Below, piece by piece: positions 8,290 to 18,800 of a stretch of DNA of 64,000 nt. The notes under the pieces were generated by a model. The model made no database searches. It was not told the DNA's origin and was given only the letters and a program-made list of their open reading frames with translations. Source of the DNA: Paenibacillus sp. FSL R5-0912 (GTDB lineage: Bacteria; Bacillota; Bacilli; Paenibacillales; Paenibacillaceae). Position 1 is the first letter of the stretch, and each line of letters starts with the position of its first letter. A program made the position numbers and the translations under genes. The stretch covers positions 186,001 to 250,000 of the forward strand of contig NZ_CP009282.1 of NCBI RefSeq assembly GCF_000758605.1, given 5' to 3'.

Positions 8290-8607
8290 TTATTTGGCCT
8301 GCTTATCAGGCTGATGAATCCCAAATAGATTACCTTCTGTATCATGGTAATATCCCTGCCAGGCCATTCCCGGCAGAGCATACTTCGGCATTGCGAGCTT
8401 GCCCCCAAGTTGCAGAATCAGAGCTTCAGTAGCGTCGTAATCCCCCACGCCCAGGGTACAAGCGTATCCATTCAGAGCTTGTCCGGGCCCTGGAGCAGCG
8501 CCTTGGCGTTTAATTAAGGCCCCATCGATTCCGGGCTGACTTGGATCCCCCGTAGTAGCTCCGAAATAGGGCATTCCGGCATACTCGCTCCAATCCTCGA
8601 AATACAT
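8290..8607 (-). pseudogene. VOC family protein lacking its N-terminal strand region
   Basis: The 105 residues match the C-terminal part of single-domain VOC (glyoxalase/bleomycin resistance) proteins: a mid-section GATTGDPSQPGIDGAL and the typical end GGKLAMPKYALPGMAW then DTEGNLFGIHQPD. Family members of this kind are about 120-130 residues and begin with a metal-binding strand and the FYxxVFGW helix; these are missing here and the upstream frame is closed by stops in AT-rich DNA. It may still be translated, but the fold would lack one half of its metal site. It ends 52 bp from the end of the AraC-type gene on the same strand. Confidence 0.65.
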
Positions 8608-8659
8608 TTTTATTAAATATATAAAATTTGATCAGGAATCAAGACTTTACAGAGATTCT

Positions 8660-10990
8660 TTATAGCTTCTCAATAGTATTGCCACCTCTATACTTCTTCC
8701 GATATTGGGCCGGTGTCATTGCGTACACCTTTTTGAAGCTGGAATAAAACGTGTTAAGCGACGAGAATCCGAAATTTTGGACGATGGGCTCAATCGGAGA
8801 GTCGGAGGCAATGAGCTCCTGACAGATGAAGCTTAGGCGCTTCTCCGAGATTTTGTCCGTAATGGACTGGTTTGTCTCCGCTTTATATAAACTGCGGAAA
8901 TAATTAACGGATAACCCCAAATGATCAGCGAGCATTTTTGCGGACAAGTTCGGATCGGTTAATTGTGCTTCAATGAACCGGTCCGCCTGCTCGATCAGTG
9001 TCACATTCTTGGACAGCCCGCGGGCAGCTGCTATGTCTTCGAGTGTCTTAGTGACCAAGGCTTCCATCCATGGCACCACTTTGTCCATCGTCTCCTGCTG
9101 AATAATCTGTTTCTCAATAGAAGTCAGCCCCCATGAACTGGGCAGAGGCTGAGCGGAATGCTCCTGCATGAGCCGGCGTATATCCATAAACAAGGTAATT
9201 AACGACATTTTACATTCAAAATAGGGCATTTCCCGCAGCTTGACTACGGCTGAGCGTATGACTTCCAGAACCGTCTCTGCATTCCCCTTGGGAAGAGCCT
9301 GAGCGATATGCCGCTCTTTGTTCACAGGCAGGTGGTACAGCTCTCCGGGCGCACCTGGCAGCCATGCTTTTACGATGAGCGCCCTGTGTCCGAAGCGGAA
9401 CCGTTCCTGCGTCAACTCATACGTCTCCATATATATCTCATGCATGTCGGTCAGGCTGGGCAGCGTCCTGCCCCAAGCGACAGTCGTTCCAACTGACAAA
9501 TACTGCTCTATTAACTGTTGGGAGCCTTGCAGCTTCCGTGCATATTCTTCGGACAAGGGGGCGGATAGGACAACGGCCACGTGATCGTCACCCATATCCA
9601 CCGTTTGCAGCTTGTGCTTGGACGATTGCAGCGACTCTTGAATAATATTGGACATGGCGAACCGGAGCAGACGCCGGTCCTTCTCCGGGTAGGTCTCCGA
9701 GAATTCCGAGAAATGGTCAATCCGGAAGATGGCCACCGACAGCTGATCTATCGGCAGGTCAATGCCCCACTCCAGAAATTGAGAACCTATCTCCTCTGCT
9801 GAATGGTAAGTCTCCCCCAGGAAATCTCGCAGGAACCTTTCTCTGCCCAAAAATTTATTAAGCCGCCATTGCTCGGTCAGTTCGTTGATCTGATTGTGCT
9901 GGGCTATAAACACATTGGATAAGTAGTCAAGTTCATTGGTGCTGTATCCGAGACCGGGCTTTTCCGCTTGATGCTGCCGCATTACTCTGGTAATCAGTTC
10001 TTGAATGGGCGAGTATACCCGTTTGGAGATCAGCACGATCACGGTCCAGGAGGCCCCGAACAAGGCAATGAACAGGACCAGGCTGGTGTTACGCAGAACC
10101 GTTATTTTCTCCAGAATGACAGACTTCGGTATCGTTTCGATGAAGGTCCAATCCTGAATTCCTTTGATGGAGATGTCTGCGTAAACCATTAGCTGCTCTC
10201 CCTGAGTTCGGGGATGAAAGAGCTTCCATCCGCTTTCGCCCTTAATCACGTGATTCCTGAGGTCCGCAGTTTGTTCCTGATTCAGAGAAGTGCTGCTAAA
10301 AACCGTCTCCTCCCGGTCATTCAGAACCGCAACCGATCTGTCGGCATCATTCGAATTGTCCTGAAGCAGGGTCATGAGATTATCCGTATCTATATTCATA
10401 ACGAAAGCGGAGATGGAGCTGCCTCTTTCGTAAAATCTGATGATGGTCATCACCTCTTTGGGCGTATTCCCGGTAAGAGGGAGAGGCAGGGTTCTTGGAA
10501 TGAGCACGCTGTGATTCGCGGTAACCGGGTCCTGTAAGCGCTTAATGATATCTTGGTCGTAGAACGTATCCGCATCATTCAATCCCAGTCTGGAATCAAC
10601 AACTGTATCCGTGTAATCGTTAATGAGGTATACCGAATCGATCGACGGATTGGCGTTCTTGATGTCCATAAGCCGGCTCCATACCTCGAAAGTTTCAAAA
10701 TCGCTGTAATGATCTGAAAGGGCATATACCTTGAGGGCGCTGTCATCACTGGAGGAGAAGCTAAATTCCAGCGCCCATTCCATCAGCCGTGCGGTGTTCT
10801 GGGCGCTGTTCACCAGCAGGGATTCGGAATGATCGCCGATCTCTTCCAGAAGCGTCTTGGATGACTGCCAATAGAGCAGCGCAAAGGATATACCCAGCAC
10901 CAGAACGTTTGCACTGACAAAATAAAAAATAAGCTTCATATAAGTAGGATGCTGCTTCAGCGATGCGAGGAGTGGACGTCTGATTTTCAT
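8660..10990 (-). CDS. Membrane-bound AraC family transcriptional regulator
   Basis: I chose the start MKIRRPLLASLKQHP (ATG at 10990) because GGAGGT lies six bases before it; a longer frame to 11026 has no such site. The 776-residue protein has a membrane segment near 20-42, an outside sensor region to about 285, a second membrane segment near 288-312, a cytoplasmic linker, and two AraC helix-turn-helix motifs at the C-terminus (about 670-772, with FGFSSLNTFYSSFKK and MTPAQYRKKY). Paenibacillus proteins with this build sense sugars or their binding proteins outside the cell and activate the next-door transporter. It is transcribed away from the ABC operon that starts at 11244, so it is the likely regulator of that locus. 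Confidence 0.92.
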   Translation of the reverse strand: MKIRRPLLASLKQHPTYMKLIFYFVSANVLVLGISFALLYWQSSKTLLEEIGDHSESLLVNSAQNTARLMEWALEFSFSSSDDSALKVYALSDHYSDFETFEVWSRLMDIKNANPSIDSVYLINDYTDTVVDSRLGLNDADTFYDQDIIKRLQDPVTANHSVLIPRTLPLPLTGNTPKEVMTIIRFYERGSSISAFVMNIDTDNLMTLLQDNSNDADRSVAVLNDREETVFSSTSLNQEQTADLRNHVIKGESGWKLFHPRTQGEQLMVYADISIKGIQDWTFIETIPKSVILEKITVLRNTSLVLFIALFGASWTVIVLISKRVYSPIQELITRVMRQHQAEKPGLGYSTNELDYLSNVFIAQHNQINELTEQWRLNKFLGRERFLRDFLGETYHSAEEIGSQFLEWGIDLPIDQLSVAIFRIDHFSEFSETYPEKDRRLLRFAMSNIIQESLQSSKHKLQTVDMGDDHVAVVLSAPLSEEYARKLQGSQQLIEQYLSVGTTVAWGRTLPSLTDMHEIYMETYELTQERFRFGHRALIVKAWLPGAPGELYHLPVNKERHIAQALPKGNAETVLEVIRSAVVKLREMPYFECKMSLITLFMDIRRLMQEHSAQPLPSSWGLTSIEKQIIQQETMDKVVPWMEALVTKTLEDIAAARGLSKNVTLIEQADRFIEAQLTDPNLSAKMLADHLGLSVNYFRSLYKAETNQSITDKISEKRLSFICQELIASDSPIEPIVQNFGFSSLNTFYSSFKKVYAMTPAQYRKKYRGGNTIEKL

Positions 10991-11243
10991 TGCTGGAACC
11001 TCCGTAATCATAACTGCCGGGCTCATAAATTGTAGATTAATTATAGCATACCGATTATTTTCGTCTTCAGAATCGTTTGTTTTCGCAATAGTGTTGTTTT
11101 TGGGAAGTTTGTAAATCTGCGCTTGCAGGAAGGATTAGAGCTTTTCGGAATTGCCGTAGCAGTGAGGGCTTGATAAGGTGACGGCATAGATAACGGCGTG
11201 CTCATGCAATTGCCGGTCTCGATGAAAGGGGGGATATAAACAG

Positions 11244-12182
11244 ATGCAATACCCAATTAACACCAGTAAAAAGTCTAAAATGAACCATATTGTCCAAAAT
11301 CCATTTCTTTATGTTATGGCCGTGCCGGGGTTGTTGTTTTTTCTAGTGTTCAGTTATTTTCCCATATACGGGATTATGATTGCCTTCAAAGACTATAATT
11401 TTGCCAAGGGAATCACAGGAAGTGATTGGGTCGGTTTTAAAAATTTCGATTACTTTTTTACTTCAGGTGATTTCTGGACCATTCTGCGCAATACGCTGGT
11501 ACTGAACATACTGTTCATTGTGTTTACTACGGTGGCTGCGGTTATGATTGCTCTTATGTTTAATGAGATTCGTAATAAGTATTTCAAGCGAATATCGCAG
11601 TCTTTCATTTTTCTTCCTTATTTTATGTCTTGGATTGTAATAGGAATGATTGTCCAATCCTTATTCGGCGGGGAAGAGCCGATGATCAATAACTGGCTGC
11701 AAAATATCGGTATGGAGCCGGTGAACTGGATGTTTGAGTCGAAGCTTTGGCCCTACATTCTGACGGTAATCCGTGTATGGCAGGGAGCCGGTTATCTTTC
11801 GATTATTTTCCTGGCCGCGATTACCGGGATATCGGAGGATTTGTACGAGGCTGCCCGGATTGACGGGGCGTCCAAAGTGCAGATTGTGCTGCGCATTACG
11901 CTGCCACTGCTCGTTCCTACCATCATGATTATGACTTTGCTGGCCGTAGGCAAGATTTTCAATGGTGACTTTGCCATGATCTATGCCATCATTGGAGATA
12001 ATTCATCGCTCTATCCGACTACCGATGTCATTGACACCTTCGTGTTCCGCTCTATGAGACAGCTGCATGACTTCGGCATGTCCTCGGCGGTTGGCCTGTT
12101 CCAGTCGGTGATGGGTCTAATCTTCGTCATTACCGCCAACTGGATAACCCGAAGGGTGTCCAAAGAATCTGCTTTATTCTAG
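11244..12182 (+). CDS. Sugar ABC transporter permease, LplB-type
   Basis: The 312-residue protein has six membrane segments and the EAA loop EAARIDGASKVQIVLRITLP near residue 210, where the shared ATPase docks. The N-terminus and length fit LplB-like permeases of the CUT1 family, which take up oligosaccharides. A strong purine-rich ribosome site (AAAGGGGGG) precedes the ATG. It is the first gene of a run with the next permease (10-bp gap), a binding lipoprotein and a GH130 enzyme. No ATPase gene is present; CUT1 systems of this kind usually borrow a housekeeping MsmX-type ATPase encoded elsewhere. Confidence 0.93.
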   Translation: MQYPINTSKKSKMNHIVQNPFLYVMAVPGLLFFLVFSYFPIYGIMIAFKDYNFAKGITGSDWVGFKNFDYFFTSGDFWTILRNTLVLNILFIVFTTVAAVMIALMFNEIRNKYFKRISQSFIFLPYFMSWIVIGMIVQSLFGGEEPMINNWLQNIGMEPVNWMFESKLWPYILTVIRVWQGAGYLSIIFLAAITGISEDLYEAARIDGASKVQIVLRITLPLLVPTIMIMTLLAVGKIFNGDFAMIYAIIGDNSSLYPTTDVIDTFVFRSMRQLHDFGMSSAVGLFQSVMGLIFVITANWITRRVSKESALF

Positions 12183-12192
12183 GAGAAGAACT

Positions 12193-13077
12193 ATGAGACA
12201 GAAACAGAGTGCTGCGGATCGAACGTTTACGATATTTGCCCATACGTTCATTTTGTTGTTTACCTTATTTTGTGTGTTTCCTTTTCTGCTGATGATTATC
12301 GGCTCTTTTACGGATGAACAGGAACTGATTGCGCACGGCTATACTTTATTTCCGCAAGCATTATCCCTGGATGCGTATAAGGCGGTTTTGCAATCGGATG
12401 TACTGTTCAATGGCTATGCGGTTACGATCTTTATCACTGTCGTAGGCGCATTAACCGCACTGTGCATTTCCGCAATGCTCGGCTATTCGCTGGCTAACAA
12501 ACGGAATGTCCTGCAAACACCGTTTCTGTTTTTTTGCTATCTGCCAATGCTGTTTTCCGGAGGCATCATTCCATTTTATATTGTGGTCAGTCAGTGGCTG
12601 CATTTGCAGAATACCATCTGGGTGCTCATTTTGACGATGTTATGCCAGCCGTTCCTCGTCTTTTTGTTGGTCAGTTTCTTCCGTACCATTCCCGAGGAAT
12701 TGGAGGAAGCTGCAAGAATAGACGGAGCGAATGAAATGAGGGTCTTCTTTCAAATTATGATTCCGATCTCGACGCCGATTCTGGCCTCCGTCGGTCTCTT
12801 CTATGCCCTGAGCTACTGGAATGACTGGTTCATGGGACTGATGTTCGTGGATAATGAGAAGTTGTTCCCGCTGCAGCTGATTCTGCGCCGGATGGTCTCC
12901 AATATGGAAGCGGCCAAGAATCTCATTCCCGCTTCAGCAGCCATTGCCGTGACGCCGCCGACCTATGGCGTGCGGATGGCGACAACCGTGCTGACGATCG
13001 GCCCGATTGTCTTGCTGTATCCCATGCTTCAGAAGTATTTCGTCAAAGGGCTAACGGTAGGAGCAGTAAAAGGATAA
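12193..13077 (+). CDS. Sugar ABC transporter permease, LplC-type
   Basis: The 294-residue inner-membrane protein has six predicted membrane segments and an EAA loop EEAARIDGANEMRVFFQIMI around residues 174-193. The C-terminus LLYPMLQKYFVKGLTVGAVKG follows the standard LplC/YtcP ending (QKYFVKGxxxGAxKG). It forms the channel with the permease just upstream; AGGAG stands directly before its ATG. Specificity cannot be read from the permease, but the neighbours (GH130 and PL8 enzymes) point to fragments of an acidic or mannose-containing polysaccharide. Confidence 0.93.
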   Translation: MRQKQSAADRTFTIFAHTFILLFTLFCVFPFLLMIIGSFTDEQELIAHGYTLFPQALSLDAYKAVLQSDVLFNGYAVTIFITVVGALTALCISAMLGYSLANKRNVLQTPFLFFCYLPMLFSGGIIPFYIVVSQWLHLQNTIWVLILTMLCQPFLVFLLVSFFRTIPEELEEAARIDGANEMRVFFQIMIPISTPILASVGLFYALSYWNDWFMGLMFVDNEKLFPLQLILRRMVSNMEAAKNLIPASAAIAVTPPTYGVRMATTVLTIGPIVLLYPMLQKYFVKGLTVGAVKG

Positions 13078-13155
13078 ACGAAGAATATCCGGCATTAACC
13101 GGATTAGTCCGGGGGAAACATAGATTGTTAGCCATAGATATGGGAGGGTTAAGGA

Positions 13156-14688
13156 ATGAGATTAAAAAAATGGGTTGGCACGACAACAGCAACGGTATTG
13201 GTATCTTCACTGATCCTGGCAGGCTGCGGAGGTAATACAAAGACTGGCGGCAATGAAGCGAATTCTCCAAAGAATACGGAAAGTGCTGCACCCGCATCTA
13301 AGGAAACGGTGACATTGAAAGCTTATTTTCCGGGGGATAAGCCGGTGGGCTTTGACGATGTGCTACAGGCGGTCAACGACAAATTGAAAGCGGATAACGT
13401 CGGAGCGGCCTTGAACATCAATTTCTTGCCGTGGACCGATTACGGGAATGCGGTATCCGTGAAGATGTCTGCCGGGGAAGATTTCGATATGTATTTGGAT
13501 GCCCCATGGATATCCATGAATCAGATGATCGAGGGCAATTCATTAATGGAACTGGATGCCGCGGTGGCCGAACGTCCGGAGCTCAAAGCATCCATTCCCG
13601 AGGAAATGTGGGAGTACAACAAATTCGGCGGAAAAATTATGGGGATTCCGCTCGGTACCACCCAGGGCCAGCTATATGGCCTTCTAATCCGCAAAGATTT
13701 GCGCGAGAAGTATGGACTTCCCGAGTTAAAAACCTTGGATGATTTAGAGAAATTCTTGTATATGGTCAAGGAACAAGAGAAGGATGTCAAGCCCTTCGTC
13801 ATTAACGGCATCAAAGCGGATAAACTTCCGTTTATCTTGAGCGAATCCGCTAATCAGGCGCTGGATGAAGTGCTCGAAATCGGTGTCAACATGTTCGCCT
13901 ATTCCATCAAGGACAAGAAAGTAATCGGCCAATGGACCAGCCCGGTGATTGCCGATGGTTACGATCGTGTCACCCAATACTACAAGGACGGCATCATTTC
14001 CAAAAATATCGCCCAGGAGCAAAATGCAGAAACACTGTTCAAGCAGGGGAAATATGCGGCCACTTATTATGCGGCGGATGGTGTGGAGGGATTGAAATAT
14101 TCGGAAATGCTACAGGACGGCAGCGACAAGCTTGAGATTTTCATTCCGAACGGGGATAAAGCCAAGCCGTATACCGCTTTTCAGCAATGGAATTTCCTGT
14201 GTATCCCGGCGGCTTCCAAGCACGCTGATTTGGCAATGGATGTAGCCAATTGGTTGTCCATTAAGGAAAACCACGATCTGATGGAATACGGCATTCAAGG
14301 GAAGGACTGGGAACCGGTCGGGGATTCGAGCTATAAGGTGCTGTCCAGCTATTCATTCCCGGGGTACGTGCTAACCTGGCGGCCAACGCTGAACCGCACG
14401 CCGGACACGATGATGAAGGATGACAAGAAGTGGTTCGACTTCTCTACCAACCCGGCCAATTTCACACTTAGTCCAACGGCGGGCTTCAACTTTAACGCTG
14501 AAAAGGTGAAGACGGAATATGCCAAAATCACTCCGCTTCACGATTCGACCTTCCTGCCGTTTAGCCAGGGCCTGGTGCCTGCTGCTGAAGGCAAGGAGAT
14601 GATGGAGAAAAAAATGGCGAGCCTCGGCGGACAAAAAGTGATCGAGGAAATTCAGGCGCAAATCGACGCTGTCACATCCGGTAAATAA
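13156..14688 (+). CDS. ABC transporter substrate-binding lipoprotein (LplA-like, DUF3502 end)
   Basis: The 510-residue protein begins with a lipoprotein signal peptide ending in the lipobox LAGC, with Cys24 as the lipid-modified residue. A Ser/Asn/Thr-rich spacer leads into a type-1 extracellular solute-binding fold. The last 130 residues (FDFSTNPANFTLSPTAGFNF onward) match the DUF3502 domain of LplA-like proteins partnered with LplB/LplC permeases. It should sit on the outer face of the membrane and hand oligosaccharides to the two permeases encoded just upstream. The gap of 78 bp to the permease gene carries no clear terminator. Confidence 0.93.
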   Translation: MRLKKWVGTTTATVLVSSLILAGCGGNTKTGGNEANSPKNTESAAPASKETVTLKAYFPGDKPVGFDDVLQAVNDKLKADNVGAALNINFLPWTDYGNAVSVKMSAGEDFDMYLDAPWISMNQMIEGNSLMELDAAVAERPELKASIPEEMWEYNKFGGKIMGIPLGTTQGQLYGLLIRKDLREKYGLPELKTLDDLEKFLYMVKEQEKDVKPFVINGIKADKLPFILSESANQALDEVLEIGVNMFAYSIKDKKVIGQWTSPVIADGYDRVTQYYKDGIISKNIAQEQNAETLFKQGKYAATYYAADGVEGLKYSEMLQDGSDKLEIFIPNGDKAKPYTAFQQWNFLCIPAASKHADLAMDVANWLSIKENHDLMEYGIQGKDWEPVGDSSYKVLSSYSFPGYVLTWRPTLNRTPDTMMKDDKKWFDFSTNPANFTLSPTAGFNFNAEKVKTEYAKITPLHDSTFLPFSQGLVPAAEGKEMMEKKMASLGGQKVIEEIQAQIDAVTSGK

Positions 14689-14719
14689 CGGCCTAAAAAT
14701 ACTGAAAGAGGTACTTCAC

Positions 14720-15766
14720 ATGAACATACAACGCAGCGCGCACAATCCTGTTATACGAGTCCGGGACGTTGTCCCTTCCCGCCCCGATTTTCGGGTGCTG
14801 GGGGCGTTTAATGCAGGGGTGGCGCAGTTAGGGGATGAAACGATCCTTTTACTGCGCATTGCGGAGGCGCCGATATCGGACCGGGCGGATGAAGTGCTGG
14901 TCCCCCGGCTGAATGAAGCGGGTACCGATGTCCTTGTAGAGCGCTACGACAAGGCTGATCCGGACTATGATTTCTCCGATTCGCGCTTCATCGCAAGGAA
15001 CGGACGAACGGTCATGCTCACCTCCTTATCCCATCTGCGGGTGGCGCGAAGCACAGACGGCATTCATTTCGAGATTGAGCCGCAGCCGGCCCTGTTCCCG
15101 GAGCACGCTCTGGAGGCGTGGGGAATTGAAGATCCGCGCGTGACCCAAATCGGAGATATCTATTATATTACCTACAGCTCCGCTTCCGCTCACGGCGTTG
15201 GCGCCGGCCTGGCGGAGACCCGGGATTTCCGGACCTTCAAGCGCCGCGGGCTGATGCTGGCTCCTGAGAATAAGGACGTCATCTTATTCCCGGATACAAT
15301 TAATGGCAAATACTATGCGCTGCACCGTCCGGTACCGAACTCGTTCGGCTCTCCCGAGATGTGGATCGCCGAATCGCCCGATCTCGACCATTGGGGGAAT
15401 CACCGCTTCCTGATGGGGCTTAGCGAGCAAGGCTGGGATTCGGCCCGTATGGGCGGCGGGGCGGTTCCGATTCGAACCGAACGCGGCTGGCTGGCGCTGT
15501 ACCACGGAGCGGACAGCAAGCACCGCTATTGTATGGGCGCGGTGCTGCTTGATCTGGAGAACCCGGCCAAGGTCATCGCGAGATCCCGTGTACCGATTTT
15601 GGAGCCGGAAGCTGTCTATGAGGTGAATGGATTCTTCGGCAAGGTCGTGTTCTCGTGCGGAGCCTTGCTTCTGGATCAGACGGTCCGCATGTATTACGGT
15701 GCCGCAGACGAAGTGATGGCAGTGGCGGACATACCACTGGAGGATATATATAATACGCTAGTGTAG
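14720..15766 (+). CDS. GH130 family glycoside phosphorylase or mannosidase
   Basis: The 348-residue protein has no signal peptide. A five-bladed propeller pattern and the GH130 motifs are visible: AWGIEDPRV, ITYSS, NKDVILFPDTINGKYYALHR and LYHGAD. Family GH130 acts on beta-mannosides, mostly by phosphorolysis (releasing mannose 1-phosphate) and in some branches by hydrolysis; the branch cannot be settled by eye. As an intracellular enzyme behind an ABC importer it should cut imported oligosaccharides. With a PL8 lyase next door, a mannose-bearing acidic polymer such as xanthan is one reasonable target. A terminator follows at 15773. Confidence 0.9.
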   Translation: MNIQRSAHNPVIRVRDVVPSRPDFRVLGAFNAGVAQLGDETILLLRIAEAPISDRADEVLVPRLNEAGTDVLVERYDKADPDYDFSDSRFIARNGRTVMLTSLSHLRVARSTDGIHFEIEPQPALFPEHALEAWGIEDPRVTQIGDIYYITYSSASAHGVGAGLAETRDFRTFKRRGLMLAPENKDVILFPDTINGKYYALHRPVPNSFGSPEMWIAESPDLDHWGNHRFLMGLSEQGWDSARMGGGAVPIRTERGWLALYHGADSKHRYCMGAVLLDLENPAKVIARSRVPILEPEAVYEVNGFFGKVVFSCGALLLDQTVRMYYGAADEVMAVADIPLEDIYNTLV

Positions 15767-15772
15767 AAGGCT

Positions 15773-15797
15773 GAAGGCAGTGCAAGCTGCCTTCTTC
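15773..15797 (+). terminator. Terminator of the ABC/GH130 operon
   Basis: GAAGGCAG (15773-15780) and CTGCCTTC (15787-15794) form a perfect 8-bp stem followed by a short T-poor tail (TTC). It separates the operon from the PL8 gene and may be leaky. Confidence 0.6.
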
Positions 15798-15808
15798 AAC
15801 CCATATTT

Positions 15809-15823
15809 AGGAAAGCGCTATCA
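15809..15823 (+). promoter_or_regulatory. Possible cre (CcpA) site before the PL8 gene
   Basis: AGGAAAGCGCTATCA fits the cre pattern WTGNAANCGNWNNCW at every fixed position except the second. It lies about 50 bp before the PL8 start, so glucose repression of the lyase is plausible. Confidence 0.4.
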
Positions 15824-15856
15824 TAAACGATTGAATTTAGATAGACAAAGGAGCGC

Positions 15857-18800
15857 ATGTACATGACTGACAAAAGGCAAAGGGTTGTAAAGAGGTGGAC
15901 ATGTCTTGTTATTGTTTGTTTGTTGATATCCTCCATAGGGTTATATTCGCCCGTATCTGCGAGCACGCCCGGGGCGACCAACGTTTCTCCAGAGATCGCT
16001 GAAATAAAATTGATGAAAAGCCGGACGGCGGCATTTTATGTCTCCAAAGATATCATCAACGATGGAACGAACGGCCGGGTCGAATGGACCTACAAATCTC
16101 AGGCCGGCACGTACTTATCCAATCAAAATTCCAATGGAAGCTGGGGGGATGTAGATTATGCGAGTACAGCCTCCAGTGCCAATGGGAGGGCCTGGTCGCC
16201 TTATCTCGCCTTAGACCGGCTGCAGTCAATGGCTCAGGCGTTTGCTGATCCGAAGGGTCCATACTATCATAATGAAACCCTGTTAGGAGGCATTCAAAAA
16301 GGGCTGGACTATTGGTTTACGGTGAAGCCGACATCCACCAACTGGTGGGAGACCGGAATCGGCAAGCAATTAAGGCTGGGGAAAATCGCGCTTTTATGTG
16401 AAGGCTATTTAACTGAAGCGCAAGCTTCCAATATAATCGGTACGCTGGACAGCAGCCCGAACACTGTCGATGGTGCCAATTCGTCCTGGTACAACCAGAA
16501 TTATATGATCCGCGGCTTATTGCTGGAGGATGCCCAGATTGTCCGGAATGCTGTGGAAGCGTTTAACGTGCTGTCTAATGTGACGGCGACAGTGACGGGG
16601 ATCCAGTCGGACATGTCATTTTTCATGCATGGCAAAACAAATTATACGACGGGATATGGAAGAAGCTTCGCCAGAGATATGTCATTCTGGGCGTATGTAA
16701 CTTCGGATACCTCATTCTCGTACAGCAAGGCGGCGATTGATTCGTTATCGTCCTACCTGCTGGACGGCACCAGGTACCTCGTGAGAGGCGATGTTGCCGA
16801 TCTGGGGATGGGGATGAATGGACCGGAGTGGCCAGATTATGCGAGTGCAGCTTTGACCTTCTATGAAGATCCGCTGCAGTGGATGCAGGCGGCCAATCCG
16901 AAGCGCGCAGCCGAGTTTGCGGGTTTTCTTGAGAACATCCGCAGCATTGGTACGAGCACGAGCAACGGACTGGACGTTAACAATATGACACAATGGCAGA
17001 CGCTGGTCTCCTCCCATATGCGGAATGATTATGGAATTACGGTCAAGATGTCTTCCAGCACGGTCAAAGGCGGTGAATGGAGAACCATTAATCCTAGCGG
17101 ATATAACCTGCTCTACTGGACGCCGCAAGGAGCCACTGCCATTCAGAGAACCGGAGATGAATACAGGACTGTTTACCCGCTGATGGACTGGGCTCATGTT
17201 CCAGGTTCGACGGCTCCGTATGTACTCACGAAAGATGGGAATTTCAACAATCCCAAAACATTTGTAGGCGGTGTGACCAACGAGCGTTATGGAGCCACAG
17301 CGTTTGATTTCAACAAGCTGAGTACCAGCGGCAAAAAAGGCTACTTCTTTTTCGATGATGAAATGGTGGCGCTGGGAACAGGTATCGCTTCAACTAATGC
17401 TGCGCCGGTCCATACGACATTGAACCAAAGTCTGGCGGCAGGAGATGTGCTCGTAGACGGCGAGATCATGGCGGACGGAACGAAGCAAGTTAACGGGCGC
17501 TGGGCATATAACGATAAGATCGGCTATGTTTTCCCGAATCCTACCGGCTTTCAAGTGAATCGGGAGACGAAGACGGGAAAATGGGGCGACGTTATCACCG
17601 GAAGCTCAACGGAGCCGATCACCAAGCCGGTTTTTTCAATATGGCTCGATCATGGCGTGAAACCGACTAACGCTTCCTATGAATACATCGTATTGCCGAA
17701 TAAAACCCCTGAAGAGGTCAGCAGCTACGCAAGCGCAAGCCCGGTCAGTATTCTTGCGAATACACCGTCGGTTCAGGCAGTCCGGCACAATCCCCTTGGC
17801 ATTGCAGAATTGCTGTTCTATCAACCCGGGACGGTGACGCTAAGAGACGGTTTGACGGTCACAGCTGACAAACCATCCATGGTGATCATTGACGAATCCG
17901 TGACACCTGTCCGCATCTCGGTGGCGAATCCCGAAACACCGGGGATTACAGTGAACGTAACGCTGAACCGTAACGGAGAAAAAACCACAACAACCTATAG
18001 ACTCGGCAAGGATACGTTTACCGGCCGGAGCATGACCCTAACCGAGGGGACGGCTCTTGACGACAGCGGATTCGATCTCGCTTACAGTAAAGGAGCGACT
18101 GCTTCCTCCAGCCAAGGCAAGCAATTTGCCTCGAATGCTACGGATCTGTACAGAAGCTCCTCTTGGAGTTCAAATGCTTCGGACAACGAGTGGATCTATG
18201 TCGATCTGCAGAATTCCTATATGATCAATAAAGTAAGGCTAAACTGGCAAAAGGCCTATGGGAAAAGCTATAAAATTCAAGTGTCGGAGGACGCTGTCAC
18301 CTGGACGGATGTTTATACAACTTCCATGGGGGATGGCGGAATCGACGAACTTTCCTTCGGTAAAGTTCCTGCCAGGTTTGTGCGGATGCAGGGCGTTCAG
18401 CAGGGCACCGGAGACGGCTACTCGCTTGCTGAATTTAACGTATTTGAGGCGGTGGCGCCTAATCTCGCCGAAGGCATGCAAGCAAAGGCGAACTCATCCA
18501 GAGCCGCCGATGTGTCTCCTGGAAATGCGGTTGACGGGTCATTGACGACCCGCTGGGGATCTAACTATGCTGATCCGCAGTGGATTTACGCCGATCTTGG
18601 CTCCAGCCAACCCATCGCGAAGGTCATGCTGCATTGGGAAAGTGCGTATGGGAAGGAGTATCAAATCCAGGTTTCCGACAACACGGCGGACTGGACGACA
18701 GTATACAGTACCACCACCGGAGACGGAGAAATTGATGAGATCTCCTTCGAACCGGTGAATGCAAGATATGTTCGGATGTATGGAACGAAAAGAGCGACCA